A DNA stretch of 43,825 nt, taken from Candidatus Rokuibacteriota bacterium (GTDB taxonomy: Bacteria > Methylomirabilota > Methylomirabilia > Rokubacteriales > CSP1-6). Each line of letters starts with the position of its first letter. Position 1 is the first letter of the stretch. The stretch lies in NCBI GenBank assembly GCA_003220265.1, contig QHRW01000016.1, positions 1 through 43,825 of the forward strand, in the 5' to 3' direction. Below the pieces are notes generated by a model, which made no database searches, was not told where the DNA came from, and was given only the letters and a program-made list of their open reading frames with translations. This document shows positions 18,486 to 27,122 of this stretch, piece after piece. The position numbers and the translations under genes were made by a program.

Positions 18486-18677
18486 CTCGAGAACGGACTG
18501 GCCCGGGACAGCAGGACACCTTCGCGCGACGCCATCACCGAAACCGCGTCAGGGGAATGCTGCGGCGCGCTGAGCGGCTGTCCGAGCGCCGGCCGCCAAT
18601 GCGCCGACGCCGCAGTGTTCGAATGTTGTCAAGAGTGGAGATTGCGATACGCGCGCGAACACGATCGGCGTGACGGG

Positions 18678-19436
18678 TCAGATGCAGCGCCCGCCGTCCA
18701 CCTCGATGCAGGAGCCGGTGATCATCGCGGCGTCGTCGGAGGCCAGGAACACGGCCGTGCGCGCGAGGTCCTCCGGCTGATTCAGGCGGCCGAGCGGCAC
18801 GGTGGCCACCGTGCGCGCGAGCATCTCCTCCGACATCCCGCCCTTGCCGGCGAATTGCGCGAGCATGGGCGTGTCGGTGGCCACGGGCGCGATGGCCACC
18901 ACGCGCACGCCGTAGGGCGCGGCCTCCATCGCGAGGCTGCCGGTGAGCGTGACGACGGCGCCCTTCGAGGCTGCGTACACGTGACCGCCGCGCGGGCGGA
19001 TCGCCGCCGTGGAGGCCGTGATGAGGAACACGCCGCGCCGGGCCTTCTTCATGATGGGCAGCGCCGCGCGGGCGCCGAGCAGGACGCCCTTCACGTTGAC
19101 GGCGAGCACGTGGTCGATGATCGCCTCGTCCACGCTGGCGATGGAGCTCTGCGGCTGGGGCACGCCGGCGTTGGCGTAGAAGATGTCCAGGCGGCCCCAG
19201 AGCGCGACGGCGCGGTGCACGAGCGTGTCGTTGTCCGTGAGGCGCGAGACGTCGGCGCGCACCGCGAGGGCGTGACCGCCCTCCTTCTCGATGGCGGCCG
19301 CCGTCGCCCGCGCGCCGACCTCGTCGATGTCGGCCACCACCACGCGCGCCCCTTCGCGGGCCATGGCCAGCGCGGAGGCGGCGCCGATGCCCGATCCGGC
19401 GCCGGTGATCACCGCCACGCGATCCTTCAGTCTCAT
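18678..19436 (-). CDS. Short-chain dehydrogenase/reductase (SDR)
   Basis: 252 aa classical SDR. The NAD(P) motif TGAGSGIG is at residues 11-18, Asp after ADI suggests preference for NAD, NAG is at about 89-91, the catalytic Ser is in LITASTAAI and the Tyr-Lys pair in HVYAASKGAV. The C-terminal block SDDAAMITGSCIEVDGG is standard. It oxidises or reduces an alcohol/ketone; the substrate is unknown. The ATG overlaps the stop of the YhbY gene (ATGA), so it is expressed with it. Confidence 0.92.
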   Translation of the reverse strand: MRLKDRVAVITGAGSGIGAASALAMAREGARVVVADIDEVGARATAAAIEKEGGHALAVRADVSRLTDNDTLVHRAVALWGRLDIFYANAGVPQPQSSIASVDEAIIDHVLAVNVKGVLLGARAALPIMKKARRGVFLITASTAAIRPRGGHVYAASKGAVVTLTGSLAMEAAPYGVRVVAIAPVATDTPMLAQFAGKGGMSEEMLARTVATVPLGRLNQPEDLARTAVFLASDDAAMITGSCIEVDGGRCI

Positions 19437-19744
19437 CGCCCGGCCTCCGAGGGGAACACGACCATGGGCTCGTCCCTGCGGCGTCGATAGAGCAGCGCCG
19501 TCCGGCCGATCACCTGCGCCAGATGCGCGCGGGTGCGGGCGGCGAGGTCCTCGGCCGTCTCGTGACGATCGGCCGGCGCGTTGTCGCCCACGCGCACCTT
19601 GATGAGCTCGTGCGCCTCGAGCTGCGCGTCGGCCTGGGCAACGACCGCGTCGCTCACGCCCTCGTGGCCGACGTGGAGCGTCGCGGTCAGCCGCTGGCCC
19701 AGCGCGCGCAGATGGCGTCGCTGCTTGCCCGTCAGGTCACGCAT
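19433..19744 (-). CDS. yhbY: YhbY family RNA-binding protein (CRM domain)
   Basis: 103 aa from ATG 19744 (an ATG 9 bases upstream is also possible). It is a single CRM domain: LTGKQRRHLRALGQRLTATL at the start, HVGHEGVSDAVVAQADAQLE containing the G-x-x-G-like loop, LIKVRVGD, and IGRTALLYRRRRDE at the end. YhbY binds pre-50S ribosomal particles and takes part in 23S maturation. It is first in a two-gene operon with the SDR. A palindromic hairpin lies 33 bases before its start, between it and the divergent monooxygenase gene. Confidence 0.9.
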   Translation of the reverse strand: MRDLTGKQRRHLRALGQRLTATLHVGHEGVSDAVVAQADAQLEAHELIKVRVGDNAPADRHETAEDLAARTRAHLAQVIGRTALLYRRRRDEPMVVFPSEAGR

Positions 19745-19777
19745 GGGCCCCATGGTACCCTCGGCCCGGAGGGGAAG

Positions 19778-19800
19778 GGGGAACCCTGCGAGGGTTCCCC
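19778..19800. repeat. Palindromic repeat, copy 1
   Basis: Perfect 10-bp stem GGGGAACCCT / AGGGTTCCCC with loop GCG, in the space between the divergent yhbY and monooxygenase genes, 26 bases before the latter's start. The same stem recurs at 21046-21072 with loop GCT. It resembles a REP-like intergenic palindrome. Confidence 0.85.
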
Positions 19801-19825
19801 TTCAACAAAGAGAGAGGAGCACCGC

Positions 19826-21091
19826 GTGAAGGTCGGAATCTTCTACGAGCTGCAGCTTCCCCGCCCGTGGCTGGAGCACAGCGAGTACGAGCTGCTGCAG
19901 AACGCGCTCGCCCAGATCGAGCTGGCCGACCAGCTCGGCTTCGACTACGCCTGGTGCGTCGAGCATCACTTCCTCGAGGAATACTCGCACTGCTCGGCGC
20001 CCGAGGTGTTCCTGGGCGCGGCCAGCCAGCGCACGCGGCGCATCCGCCTGGGCCACGGCATCATCCAGCTCCCCACCAACCATCCGCTGCGCGTGGCCGA
20101 GCGCGTGGCCACGCTCGACCTGCTCACCGGCGGCCGCGTCGAGCTGGGGCTCGGCGAGGGCCAGGGGCCCGTGGAGCTGCACCCCTTCGGCGCGCGCGTG
20201 CGCGAGAAGCGCGAGGTGTGGGAAGAAGCCGTGCAGGCGCTGGTGCCGGCCTTCACGCGCACGAGCTGGGAGTGGCAGGGCACGCACTTCAAGTTCCCCG
20301 CGCGCAACGTGCTGCCCAAGCCGTTCCAGAAGCCGCACCCGCCCCTGTGGGTGGCGTGCTCGAACATCCAGACGATCGCCAACGCCGGCCGCTGGGGCCT
20401 GGGCGCGCTGGGCTTTCAGTTCGTCTCGGCCGAGGCGGCGCGCGCATGGGTGCATCGCTACTACCACGAGCTGACGCGGAATCAGGCGAAGCTCGCCGAC
20501 TATCCCGCCAATCCCAACATCGCCATGGTCAGCGGCTTCATGTGCGCGGAGACCGACGAGGAAGCGCTGGAGAAGGCCGCGGGCTGGACGTTCTTCGTCT
20601 TCTGCCTGAGCCACTACGGCCGCCACGGCATCCCCAATCCCGGCGAGGGCAACATGTGGGAGGCCTACCAGGCGTGGCGCCACACCGACAAGGCGCAGGA
20701 GACCTTACGCAGCGGGCTGATCGGCTCGCCCGACACGATCCGCCAGCGGCTGCGCGAGTTCGAGGCGACGGGCGTCGATCAGGTCATCTTGCTCAACCAG
20801 GCCGGGCGCACCACTCACGAGGACATCTGCCGGAGCCTCGAGCTCTTCGCGCGCGAGGTGATGCCGGAGTTCCACGCGCGCGAGGCCGAGCACGAGCGCT
20901 GGAAGGCCGACGTGCTGGCCGGCCGCATCGCGCTCGACGTCCCCGACACCGACGGCTACAAGCTCTACGCCCACCAGAACGAGGACATCGTCCGGCTGAC
21001 GCCCGAAGAGCTGAAGGCGAAGATGGCCGCCAAGGAGGAGGGGAAGAGGGGAACCCTGCTAGGGTTCCCCTCCCCAACAGACAAGGCATGA
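19826..21091 (+). CDS. LLM-class flavin-dependent monooxygenase (luciferase-like)
   Basis: 421 aa, starting at GTG 19826 after AGAGAGGAG. Bacterial-luciferase fold: VGIFYELQLPRPW at the start, WCVEHHFLEEYSH near residue 51, RIRLGHGIIQLPTNHPLRVA near 73 and LLTGGRVELGLGEGQGP near 103, then the SSP/Rv-type C-terminal GSPDTIRQRLREFEATGVDQ. Such enzymes use FMNH2 or F420H2 and O2 to oxidise organic substrates; which cofactor is used cannot be told. The last ~16 residues (GKRGTLLGFPSPTDKA) are encoded by a copy of the palindromic repeat, so the natural C-terminus was extended or replaced. It is coupled to the amidohydrolase by ATGA. Confidence 0.92.
   Translation: MKVGIFYELQLPRPWLEHSEYELLQNALAQIELADQLGFDYAWCVEHHFLEEYSHCSAPEVFLGAASQRTRRIRLGHGIIQLPTNHPLRVAERVATLDLLTGGRVELGLGEGQGPVELHPFGARVREKREVWEEAVQALVPAFTRTSWEWQGTHFKFPARNVLPKPFQKPHPPLWVACSNIQTIANAGRWGLGALGFQFVSAEAARAWVHRYYHELTRNQAKLADYPANPNIAMVSGFMCAETDEEALEKAAGWTFFVFCLSHYGRHGIPNPGEGNMWEAYQAWRHTDKAQETLRSGLIGSPDTIRQRLREFEATGVDQVILLNQAGRTTHEDICRSLELFAREVMPEFHAREAEHERWKADVLAGRIALDVPDTDGYKLYAHQNEDIVRLTPEELKAKMAAKEEGKRGTLLGFPSPTDKA
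21046..21072. repeat. Palindromic repeat, copy 2, inside coding sequence
   Basis: A 12-bp stem (GAGGGGAACCCT / AGGGTTCCCCTC) with loop GCT. It shares the full 10-bp stem of the copy at 19778-19800, about 1.27 kb upstream. It lies inside the last codons of the monooxygenase gene, 16 bases before the amidohydrolase start. Confidence 0.85.
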
Positions 21092-22539
21092 AGACGCACA
21101 TCACGGGCGGCTGGGTCGTCGCGTTCAACGGCAAGAGCCACGAGGTCCACGAGCAGGGCAGCGTCGTGTTCGACGACGACAAGATCGTCCACGCGGGGCC
21201 CGCCTACGCGGGGCCGGCCGATACGACGATCCAGGCGCGCGGCAAGCTCGTCTCGCCGGGGTTCATCAACACGCACGTGCACACGGCGGGCAACGCGGGC
21301 GATTATCTGCTGCTCGACATGGCCAAGAACGACTACCGCACGTCGAACTACATGAGCTTCGCGGCGCCGCTCAAGGGCAAGATGACGCCGCCACCCGCGG
21401 AGGCCACCGCCGCGCTGCGCACCTTCGTGTTCCTGCACGCGCTCAAGAACGGCACCACCACGATCATCGACGTCGGGGGCCTGCGCGGCGACTACGACGG
21501 CTATGCCAGGCTGGTCGACGAGCTCGGCGTGCGCGTCTACGGCAGCCCGCCCTTCCGCGATCGCGACACCTTCATGGACGCCAAGGGCCGCCTCACCTAC
21601 GAGGAGAACGCCGAGGTCGGCCGCGAGCGGCTGCAGGAGGCCGTCGGCTTCGTGAAGAGCTACGACAAGACGGCCCAGGGCCGGCTGCGCGGGATGCTCA
21701 ACGCCGCCCAGGTCGAGACGTGCAGCGAGCGGTTGCTGCGCGAGGGCAAGGACGCCGCGCGCCAGCTCGACGTGCCCATCCACACGCACGCCGGCGGCAA
21801 CCTCGTCGAGTTCGAGCGGATCATGAACGAGCACCGCAAGACGCCCATCCAGTTCCTGGCCGACATCGGCTTCCTGGACGAGCGCACGCTGCTCGGTCAC
21901 GCCGTCTTCACCACCGCGCACCCGTGGTCGCGCTATCCCTTCGGCGACGACGTCAAGGTGCTGGCCGAGCGTGGCGGCACGATCGGCCACTGCCCGTACA
22001 AGTACGCGAAGATGGCCATGACGCTGCACTCCTTCCAGCGGTGCGTGGACGCCGGCGTCACCGTGGCCATCGGCACCGATACCTACCCGATGGACATGCT
22101 GGGTGAGCTGCGCCTGGCCTCGTTGCTGTCGAAGACCACCGACGGCAACTACCAGTCGGGGCAGCATCGCGACGTCTTCAACGCCGCCACGCTGGGCGGC
22201 TGCCGGTTCATCAAGCGCGACGACCTCGGCCGGCTGGCGCCGGGCGCCAAGGCCGACATCCTGCTGATCACGCTGGATCAGCTCGGCACGCTGGTCTACG
22301 CCGACCCGATCAAGGCGCTGATCGACGCCGGCACCGCGCGCGACATCGACACCGTCATCGTGGATGGCAAGACGCTCGTGCAGGGCGGCCGCCTGACGCG
22401 CGTGGACGAGGACGCGGTCTACGCCAAGGCGCGCGAGGCGACGCGCACGGCCTGGACCCACGTGCCCAGGTGGCGGTGGGACGGCGCCGAGGTCGAGCGC
22501 ATCATCCCGCCGGCCTTCCCCATTCACCGAGCGCGCTGA
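21088..22539 (+). CDS. Amidohydrolase (metal-dependent, chlorohydrolase/AtzB-like group)
   Basis: 483 aa TIM-barrel metal hydrolase. Metal ligands are visible: the H-x-H pair in GFINTHVHTAGN (about residue 60), His in VPIHTHAGGN, His in LLGHAVFTTAHPW and the Asp in VAIGTDTYPMDM. The small beta domain is split between both ends (MKTHITGGWVVAF and GAKADILLITL ... IDTVIVDGKTLVQGGR). Relatives deaminate or dechlorinate N-heterocycles, such as guanine or triazines, but the substrate is unknown. It is the middle gene of a monooxygenase-amidohydrolase-hydrolase operon, which suggests stepwise breakdown of a nitrogen heterocycle or amide. Confidence 0.9.
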   Translation: MKTHITGGWVVAFNGKSHEVHEQGSVVFDDDKIVHAGPAYAGPADTTIQARGKLVSPGFINTHVHTAGNAGDYLLLDMAKNDYRTSNYMSFAAPLKGKMTPPPAEATAALRTFVFLHALKNGTTTIIDVGGLRGDYDGYARLVDELGVRVYGSPPFRDRDTFMDAKGRLTYEENAEVGRERLQEAVGFVKSYDKTAQGRLRGMLNAAQVETCSERLLREGKDAARQLDVPIHTHAGGNLVEFERIMNEHRKTPIQFLADIGFLDERTLLGHAVFTTAHPWSRYPFGDDVKVLAERGGTIGHCPYKYAKMAMTLHSFQRCVDAGVTVAIGTDTYPMDMLGELRLASLLSKTTDGNYQSGQHRDVFNAATLGGCRFIKRDDLGRLAPGAKADILLITLDQLGTLVYADPIKALIDAGTARDIDTVIVDGKTLVQGGRLTRVDEDAVYAKAREATRTAWTHVPRWRWDGAEVERIIPPAFPIHRAR

Positions 22540-22554
22540 CCGACGGAGAGCGAC

Positions 22555-23412
22555 ATGCCGACAGCGAAGATCACCTCGACGACGGGCCCGATCGAGCTCT
22601 ACTACGAGGAGACGGGCCAGGGCTTTCCGCTGATCTGGTGCCACGAGTACGGCGGCGACTTCCGCTCGTGGGAGCCGCAGGTGCGCTACTTCTCGCGCCG
22701 CTACCGCGTGGTGACGTGGAACTACCGCGGCTATCCGCCCTCCGAGGTCCCCAAGGAGCCGGGCGCCTACTCCGTGGAGAGCCTCGTCGACGACCTGCGC
22801 GGCCTCATGCGGCACTTGAACATCCCGCGCGCGCACGTCGGCGGGCTCTCGATGGGCGGCGGCGTCGCGCTCAACTTCGGCATCCGGCATCCGGAGCTGG
22901 CCGCCAGCCTGATCATCGCCGGCGCCGGCAGCGGCACCGTCGATCGCGAGACGTTCTTGAAGAGTTCCGAGCGCAACGCCGCCCTCTACGAGCGCGAGGG
23001 CGTCGTGGCCAAGCAGCGCAACTTCGCGGAGACCCCCTCGCGCAAGGGCTTCGCGGAAAAGGATCCGCGGGGATGGCAGGAGTTCCTGCGCAACGTGCTC
23101 GACCACTCCGGCGTCGGCTCGGCGCTCATGATGCGCGGCGTGCAGATGAAGCGGAAGACGATCTTCGAGCTGGAGCCCGAGCTGAAGACGCTGACGGTGC
23201 CGTCGCTGATCGTCGTCGGCGACCAGGACGAGCCGTGCCTCGAGCCCGGGCTGTTCATGAAGCGCCACATCCCGCACGCCGGGCTCGTCGTCATGCCGAT
23301 GACCGGGCACACCGCCAACATCGAGGAGCCCGCGCTCTTCAACCAGGTGGTCGGCGAGTTCCTCACCTCGATCGAGAGCGGCCGCTGGGGCACCTGGAAA
23401 GCGTCGCGCTAG
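22555..23412 (+). CDS. Alpha/beta hydrolase
   Basis: 285 aa. Nucleophile elbow HVGGLSMGGG with Ser99; oxyanion region IWCHEYGGDFRSWEPQ near residue 28; acid in VVGDQDEPCLEP and the final His in MTGHTANIEEP. Likely an esterase, lactonase or C-C hydrolase acting in the cytoplasm. It starts 16 bases after the amidohydrolase, with a GGAGAG site, and is the last gene of that operon. Its stop lies only 6 bases from the stop of the convergent oligopeptide-type permease gene, leaving no room for a separate terminator. Confidence 0.92.
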   Translation: MPTAKITSTTGPIELYYEETGQGFPLIWCHEYGGDFRSWEPQVRYFSRRYRVVTWNYRGYPPSEVPKEPGAYSVESLVDDLRGLMRHLNIPRAHVGGLSMGGGVALNFGIRHPELAASLIIAGAGSGTVDRETFLKSSERNAALYEREGVVAKQRNFAETPSRKGFAEKDPRGWQEFLRNVLDHSGVGSALMMRGVQMKRKTIFELEPELKTLTVPSLIVVGDQDEPCLEPGLFMKRHIPHAGLVVMPMTGHTANIEEPALFNQVVGEFLTSIESGRWGTWKASR

Positions 23413-23418
23413 GGCGGC

Positions 23419-24357
23419 CTACTTCAACCGCGGGTCGAGGGCGTCGCGCAGGCCGTCGCCGAAGAGGTTGAAGCCCAGCACGGTCAGGAAGATCGCCAGG
23501 CCGGGGAACAGCGAGAGCCAGAAGTTGGCCTGGATGAAGGCCACGTTGGCCTTGAGATCCCAGCCCCAGCTCGGCGTCGGCGGCTGGGTGCCGAGCCCGA
23601 GGAACGACAGCGTCGCTTCCACGATGATCGAGGTCGCGATGCCCAGCGTGGTCGTCACGATGATCGGCGCCAGGCAGTTCGGCAGCACGTGGCGGAAGAG
23701 GATCCACGGATCGCGCACGCCCAGCGCGCGGCACGCCTCGATGTACTCCTTCTCCTTGATCGACAGCACGCTGCCCCGCACCAGGCGCGCGTAGATCGGG
23801 ATGCGCACGATGGCGATGGCGCCGGTGACCTTCATCGTGCCGATCAGCCCCGCCGTCGGCGTGAAGATGATCATCAAGATGATGGCGAGGAGGTAGATCG
23901 GGAAGGCCAGGATCAGGTCCATGACGCGCATGATGGACGTGTCCACGCGGCCCCCGTAGTAGCCGGCGATCATCCCGAACGGCACGCCCACGAAGAGCGC
24001 CAGCACCACCGACGACACGCCCACCAGCAGCGAGATGCGCGTGCCGTGCACGACGCGGCTGAGCATGTCGCGTCCGAGCTGATCGGTCCCGAGGGGATGC
24101 TCCCAGCTCGGCCGCGCGAACGTCTGCATCTGATCGCTCGTGATCGGGCTCTGCGGCGCCAGCGCGTCGGCGAAGATCGCCACGACGAGCAGGACGGCGA
24201 CGATGCCGGCGCCGACGAGCGCGGTGGCGCTGCGCCGCAGCCGGCGCACGGCCTGCGCCAGCGGCGTCTCCGAGCGGGTGGCCGCCGCCGGCCGCGTGAC
24301 CTCCGCCACTCCCGCCAGCTCGGCCTCGCGCACGCTGCCGCCGCTGATGGGCTTCAT
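23419..24357 (-). CDS. ABC importer permease, DppC/OppC type
   Basis: 312 aa. The N-terminal ~35 residues are cytoplasmic; the first helix is ATALVGAGIVAVLLVVAIFA, followed by the DppC-type periplasmic segment HPLGTDQLGRDMLSRVVHGT. The binding-protein-dependent transport domain has the EAA-like loop YIEACRALGVRDPWILFRHV, which contacts the ATPase. It forms a heterodimer with the DppB-type protein upstream, whose stop overlaps this start (TGATG). No DppD/DppF ATPase genes follow; the next gene is convergent. A peptide, nickel or other small solute is the likely cargo. Confidence 0.93.
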   Translation of the reverse strand: MKPISGGSVREAELAGVAEVTRPAAATRSETPLAQAVRRLRRSATALVGAGIVAVLLVVAIFADALAPQSPITSDQMQTFARPSWEHPLGTDQLGRDMLSRVVHGTRISLLVGVSSVVLALFVGVPFGMIAGYYGGRVDTSIMRVMDLILAFPIYLLAIILMIIFTPTAGLIGTMKVTGAIAIVRIPIYARLVRGSVLSIKEKEYIEACRALGVRDPWILFRHVLPNCLAPIIVTTTLGIATSIIVEATLSFLGLGTQPPTPSWGWDLKANVAFIQANFWLSLFPGLAIFLTVLGFNLFGDGLRDALDPRLK

Positions 24358-25331
24358 CACGCGTACCGGATGCGCGGGTCGAGGAACGTGTACGTCAGAT
24401 CCACCAGCAGGTTGATGACCACGAACGCGAAGGCCGTGAGCAGCGCGAAGCCCTGCACCTGCTGGTAGTCGCGCGCGATGATGGCGTCGATGCCGAAGGT
24501 GCCGAGGCCCGGCATCGCGAACAGCGTCTCCACCACGATGGCGCCGCCGATGAGGAATCCCACCTGGAGGCCCATGACGGTGACGGTGGGGATCAGCGCG
24601 TTCTTGAGGGCGTGCTTGAGCACGATGGGCCGCTCGCCGAGGCCCTTGGCGCGCGCGGTGGTGACGTACTCGGTGCGGATGACCTCCAGCATGCTGGCCC
24701 GCAGCAGCCGCGTGAGGAGCGCGGCGCGCCCCACGCCGAGCGCGAGCGCGGGCAGCAGGACGTGCTGCACGTTGCCCCAGAAGCTGACGCCGCACACCAT
24801 CATCGGGCACGTGCCCGGCAGGTACACCCAGCCGGAGCTCGGCAGCAGGCCGCCGAGCCCGATGGAGAAGACGAGCAGCAGCAGCACGCCGATGAAGAAC
24901 TCGGGAATGGAGACGCCGATCATGGCCACGGTGGTCGCCGCGTAATCGGCCCACGTGTTCTGGCGCAGGGCGCCGATGATGGCGGCCGGGATGGCGATGG
25001 CCAGCGCCACGGCCATCGAGAGCACGATCAGCTCGAGCGTGACGGGCAGGCGCACGAGCACGTCCTGCAGCACCGGGCGCCCGGTCAGGATCGAGGCGCC
25101 CCAGTCGCCTTGCACGAGCTTGCCGAGCCAGATCCCGTACTGGACCAGCATCGGCTCGTCGAGCCCGTAGACCTGGCGGGCCTTCACCGCGTCCTCCTGG
25201 GTGTAGGCGTCGCCGAGCAGGGCGACGACGGGGTCGCCCGGAACCGAGCGCATCATGACGAACACGACGAGCGTGATCATGAGGATCGTCGGCACGATCC
25301 CCAGCACGCGCTTGAGGATGTAGACGCGCAT
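24357..25331 (-). CDS. ABC importer permease, DppB/OppB type
   Basis: 324 aa, six membrane helices. MRVYILKRVLGIVPTILMIT is the classic DppB N-terminus, followed by RSVPGDPVVALLG; the EAA loop is YVTTARAKGLGERPIVLKHA and the end is TFLDPRIRYA. A cysteine-containing insert (WVYLPGTCPMMVCGVSFWG, about residues 171-190) sits in the periplasmic loop before the fourth helix and is longer than in most relatives. It lies between the solute-binding protein and the DppC-type gene in one operon. Confidence 0.93.
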   Translation of the reverse strand: MRVYILKRVLGIVPTILMITLVVFVMMRSVPGDPVVALLGDAYTQEDAVKARQVYGLDEPMLVQYGIWLGKLVQGDWGASILTGRPVLQDVLVRLPVTLELIVLSMAVALAIAIPAAIIGALRQNTWADYAATTVAMIGVSIPEFFIGVLLLLVFSIGLGGLLPSSGWVYLPGTCPMMVCGVSFWGNVQHVLLPALALGVGRAALLTRLLRASMLEVIRTEYVTTARAKGLGERPIVLKHALKNALIPTVTVMGLQVGFLIGGAIVVETLFAMPGLGTFGIDAIIARDYQQVQGFALLTAFAFVVINLLVDLTYTFLDPRIRYA

Positions 25332-25346
25332 GGCCCGGCCCGCCGC

Positions 25347-26960
25347 TTACTTGTCGAGCCAGACCGTGTCGAAGTGCACCTCGAACTCGGCGTTGTACGT
25401 GTACCCCTTCACCCACGGCTGGGCCACCATGTAGAAGGGGGAGCCGGAGATGTTGTTCCAGTACATGCGATCGGCCATGAACTCCAGCAGCTCGCGCCCG
25501 ATGGCCTTGCGCTTCGCTGCGTCCAGCTCGCGCGCGTATCGCGCGTAGAGCTCGTCGACGCGGGCGTCGTTGTGACGCGGGTGGCTCCACGACGACGTGC
25601 TGTTGGACAGGTAGCCGTTGCTGTCGATCGTCAGCAGCGAGAGCAGGTCCTCGACGTACATGTCCCACGGCCCGTCCTGCAGCGTCGCGTTCATCCAGGT
25701 GACCTTGTCCACCAGCCGGATGTTCGCCGTCACGCCGATGCGCGCCATCTGCTCCTTGATCACGGTGGCGATGACGCTGAACACGCTCTTCTCGGTGTTG
25801 GTCATCAGCTCGAAGGTGAGCGGCTTCTGCGGGCCGTAGCCCAGCTCGGTCAGCATCGCCTTGGCCTTGGCGGGGTCGTACGGGCACAGATGGTTGAGGT
25901 CCACGCTGTCGAGCGTGCCGGGGGGCGCCATGCCGAACCACGGCGTCGCCTGGCCCTTGAAGGCGATCTTGACGATCTCCGCCCGGTTGATGCCGTAGCA
26001 GCCGATCGCCTTGCGCATGCGCACGTCGCCAAAGATCGGATGGGGCGCGCGCTCCCTGGACATCGGCTTGCCGTCCTTCGGGACGGTCACCTTCATCGCG
26101 GCCAGCATCGGCGTCGTTTCCTTGCCGGTCATGATCTGCGCCCGGGGACTCTGCGCCTTCATCGTGTCGACGTGGTCGGGCGAGAAGGAGGCGATGAAGT
26201 CGATCTCGCCCGCGCGGAAGGCCGCCATCTCCGCCACCGGGTCCTTGATGACGCGGATGACGACGCGGTCCAGGTGCGGCAGCCCCGGCTCGAAGTACTT
26301 GTCGAACCGCTCCATCACCAGGTGGCCGCCCTTGACCCACTCGATCAGCCGGAAAGGTCCGCAGCCGACGACGGCGCCGGGCTTGCCCTGCTTGCGGTCC
26401 TCGAGCGTGAACTTCTGCGTCGCGCCGGGGGAGTAGAGCACGAGGCCCGTGCGATAGCCGGCCAGCATGTGCAGCATGAACGCGTAGGGATGCTTGAGCC
26501 GCACCTGCACGGTGAGCGGGTCGAGCACCTCGACGCTGTGTACGGCCTCGTAGAAGCTACGCATCCCGGACTTGGTCTCCGGGTCCATGAGCCGGTCGAT
26601 GCTGAACTTCACCGCGGTGGCGTCCACGCGGCTGCCGTCGTGGAAGAGGACGTTCTTCCTCAGCTTGAACGTGTAGAGAAGCCCGTCGGGCGAGATCTGC
26701 CACGACTCCGCCGCGTCGCCCACGAACTTGCCGTCGGGCGTGATGTTGACCAGACCGCAGCCGACGTTCATCGCGACCCACATCATTTCGTAGCCGGGCG
26801 CGGTGTGGAAATCGAGGTGGGCGATCTCGTTGCCATACGACACGCGCAGCGTGCCCCCGCGTTTCGGTGTCTGCGCCTCCGCGGCGGGCGCGACGGCGGC
26901 CATCCAGGCCAGCGCCGTCAGGGCAACGAACAGGCGGGATGCGATTCGTCGTGGACGCAT
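25347..26960 (-). CDS. Solute-binding protein of peptide/nickel-type ABC importer (SBP family 5)
   Basis: 537 aa, exported. The Sec signal is MRPRRIASRLFVALTALAWM, ending at APAAEAQ (about residues 1-31). Typical family 5 blocks are KRGGTLRVSYGNE, AESWQISPDGLLYTFKLRKN with VLFHDGSRVDATAVKFS (about residues 84-120), and CGPFRLIEWVKGG. ATG 26960 has a strong GGAGGAGG site 8 bases upstream. It captures a solute, by family a peptide or other small organic molecule, for the DppB/DppC pair 15 bases downstream. Divergent from the cysteine-dioxygenase-like gene, with palindromes in the shared upstream region. Confidence 0.93.
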   Translation of the reverse strand: MRPRRIASRLFVALTALAWMAAVAPAAEAQTPKRGGTLRVSYGNEIAHLDFHTAPGYEMMWVAMNVGCGLVNITPDGKFVGDAAESWQISPDGLLYTFKLRKNVLFHDGSRVDATAVKFSIDRLMDPETKSGMRSFYEAVHSVEVLDPLTVQVRLKHPYAFMLHMLAGYRTGLVLYSPGATQKFTLEDRKQGKPGAVVGCGPFRLIEWVKGGHLVMERFDKYFEPGLPHLDRVVIRVIKDPVAEMAAFRAGEIDFIASFSPDHVDTMKAQSPRAQIMTGKETTPMLAAMKVTVPKDGKPMSRERAPHPIFGDVRMRKAIGCYGINRAEIVKIAFKGQATPWFGMAPPGTLDSVDLNHLCPYDPAKAKAMLTELGYGPQKPLTFELMTNTEKSVFSVIATVIKEQMARIGVTANIRLVDKVTWMNATLQDGPWDMYVEDLLSLLTIDSNGYLSNSTSSWSHPRHNDARVDELYARYARELDAAKRKAIGRELLEFMADRMYWNNISGSPFYMVAQPWVKGYTYNAEFEVHFDTVWLDK

Positions 26961-27007
26961 GCGGTCCTCCTCCCGAGCATTCGACCGAGATGGACGGACG
27001 GGCCGGT

Positions 27008-27055
27008 CACTTCGAAAGTGCGCGTACTTTACATGAATCACCACTTGTCAACAAG
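27008..27055. promoter_or_regulatory. Divergent regulatory region with short palindromes
   Basis: Between the importer operon (minus) and the dioxygenase-like gene (plus). CACTT-CGA-AAGTG at 27008-27020 and CTTGT-CA-ACAAG at 27044-27055 are inverted repeats. The second contains TTGACA on the minus strand (27052-27047), with TAAAGT 15 bases downstream, a weak promoter for the importer. The palindromes are candidate operators; no regulator gene is adjacent. Confidence 0.35.
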
Positions 27056-27122
27056 CGATCTCGAGGATGCCGCGGTATCATCAGGCCCACGCCGGCCCCC
27101 GGCGCCGGACAAGGAGGGCTGC

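Noticed and set aside
19778..19800. A riboswitch or attenuator before the monooxygenase
   Set aside because: It is a simple perfect palindrome that recurs at 21046-21072 inside coding sequence, so a repeat element is the simpler reading.
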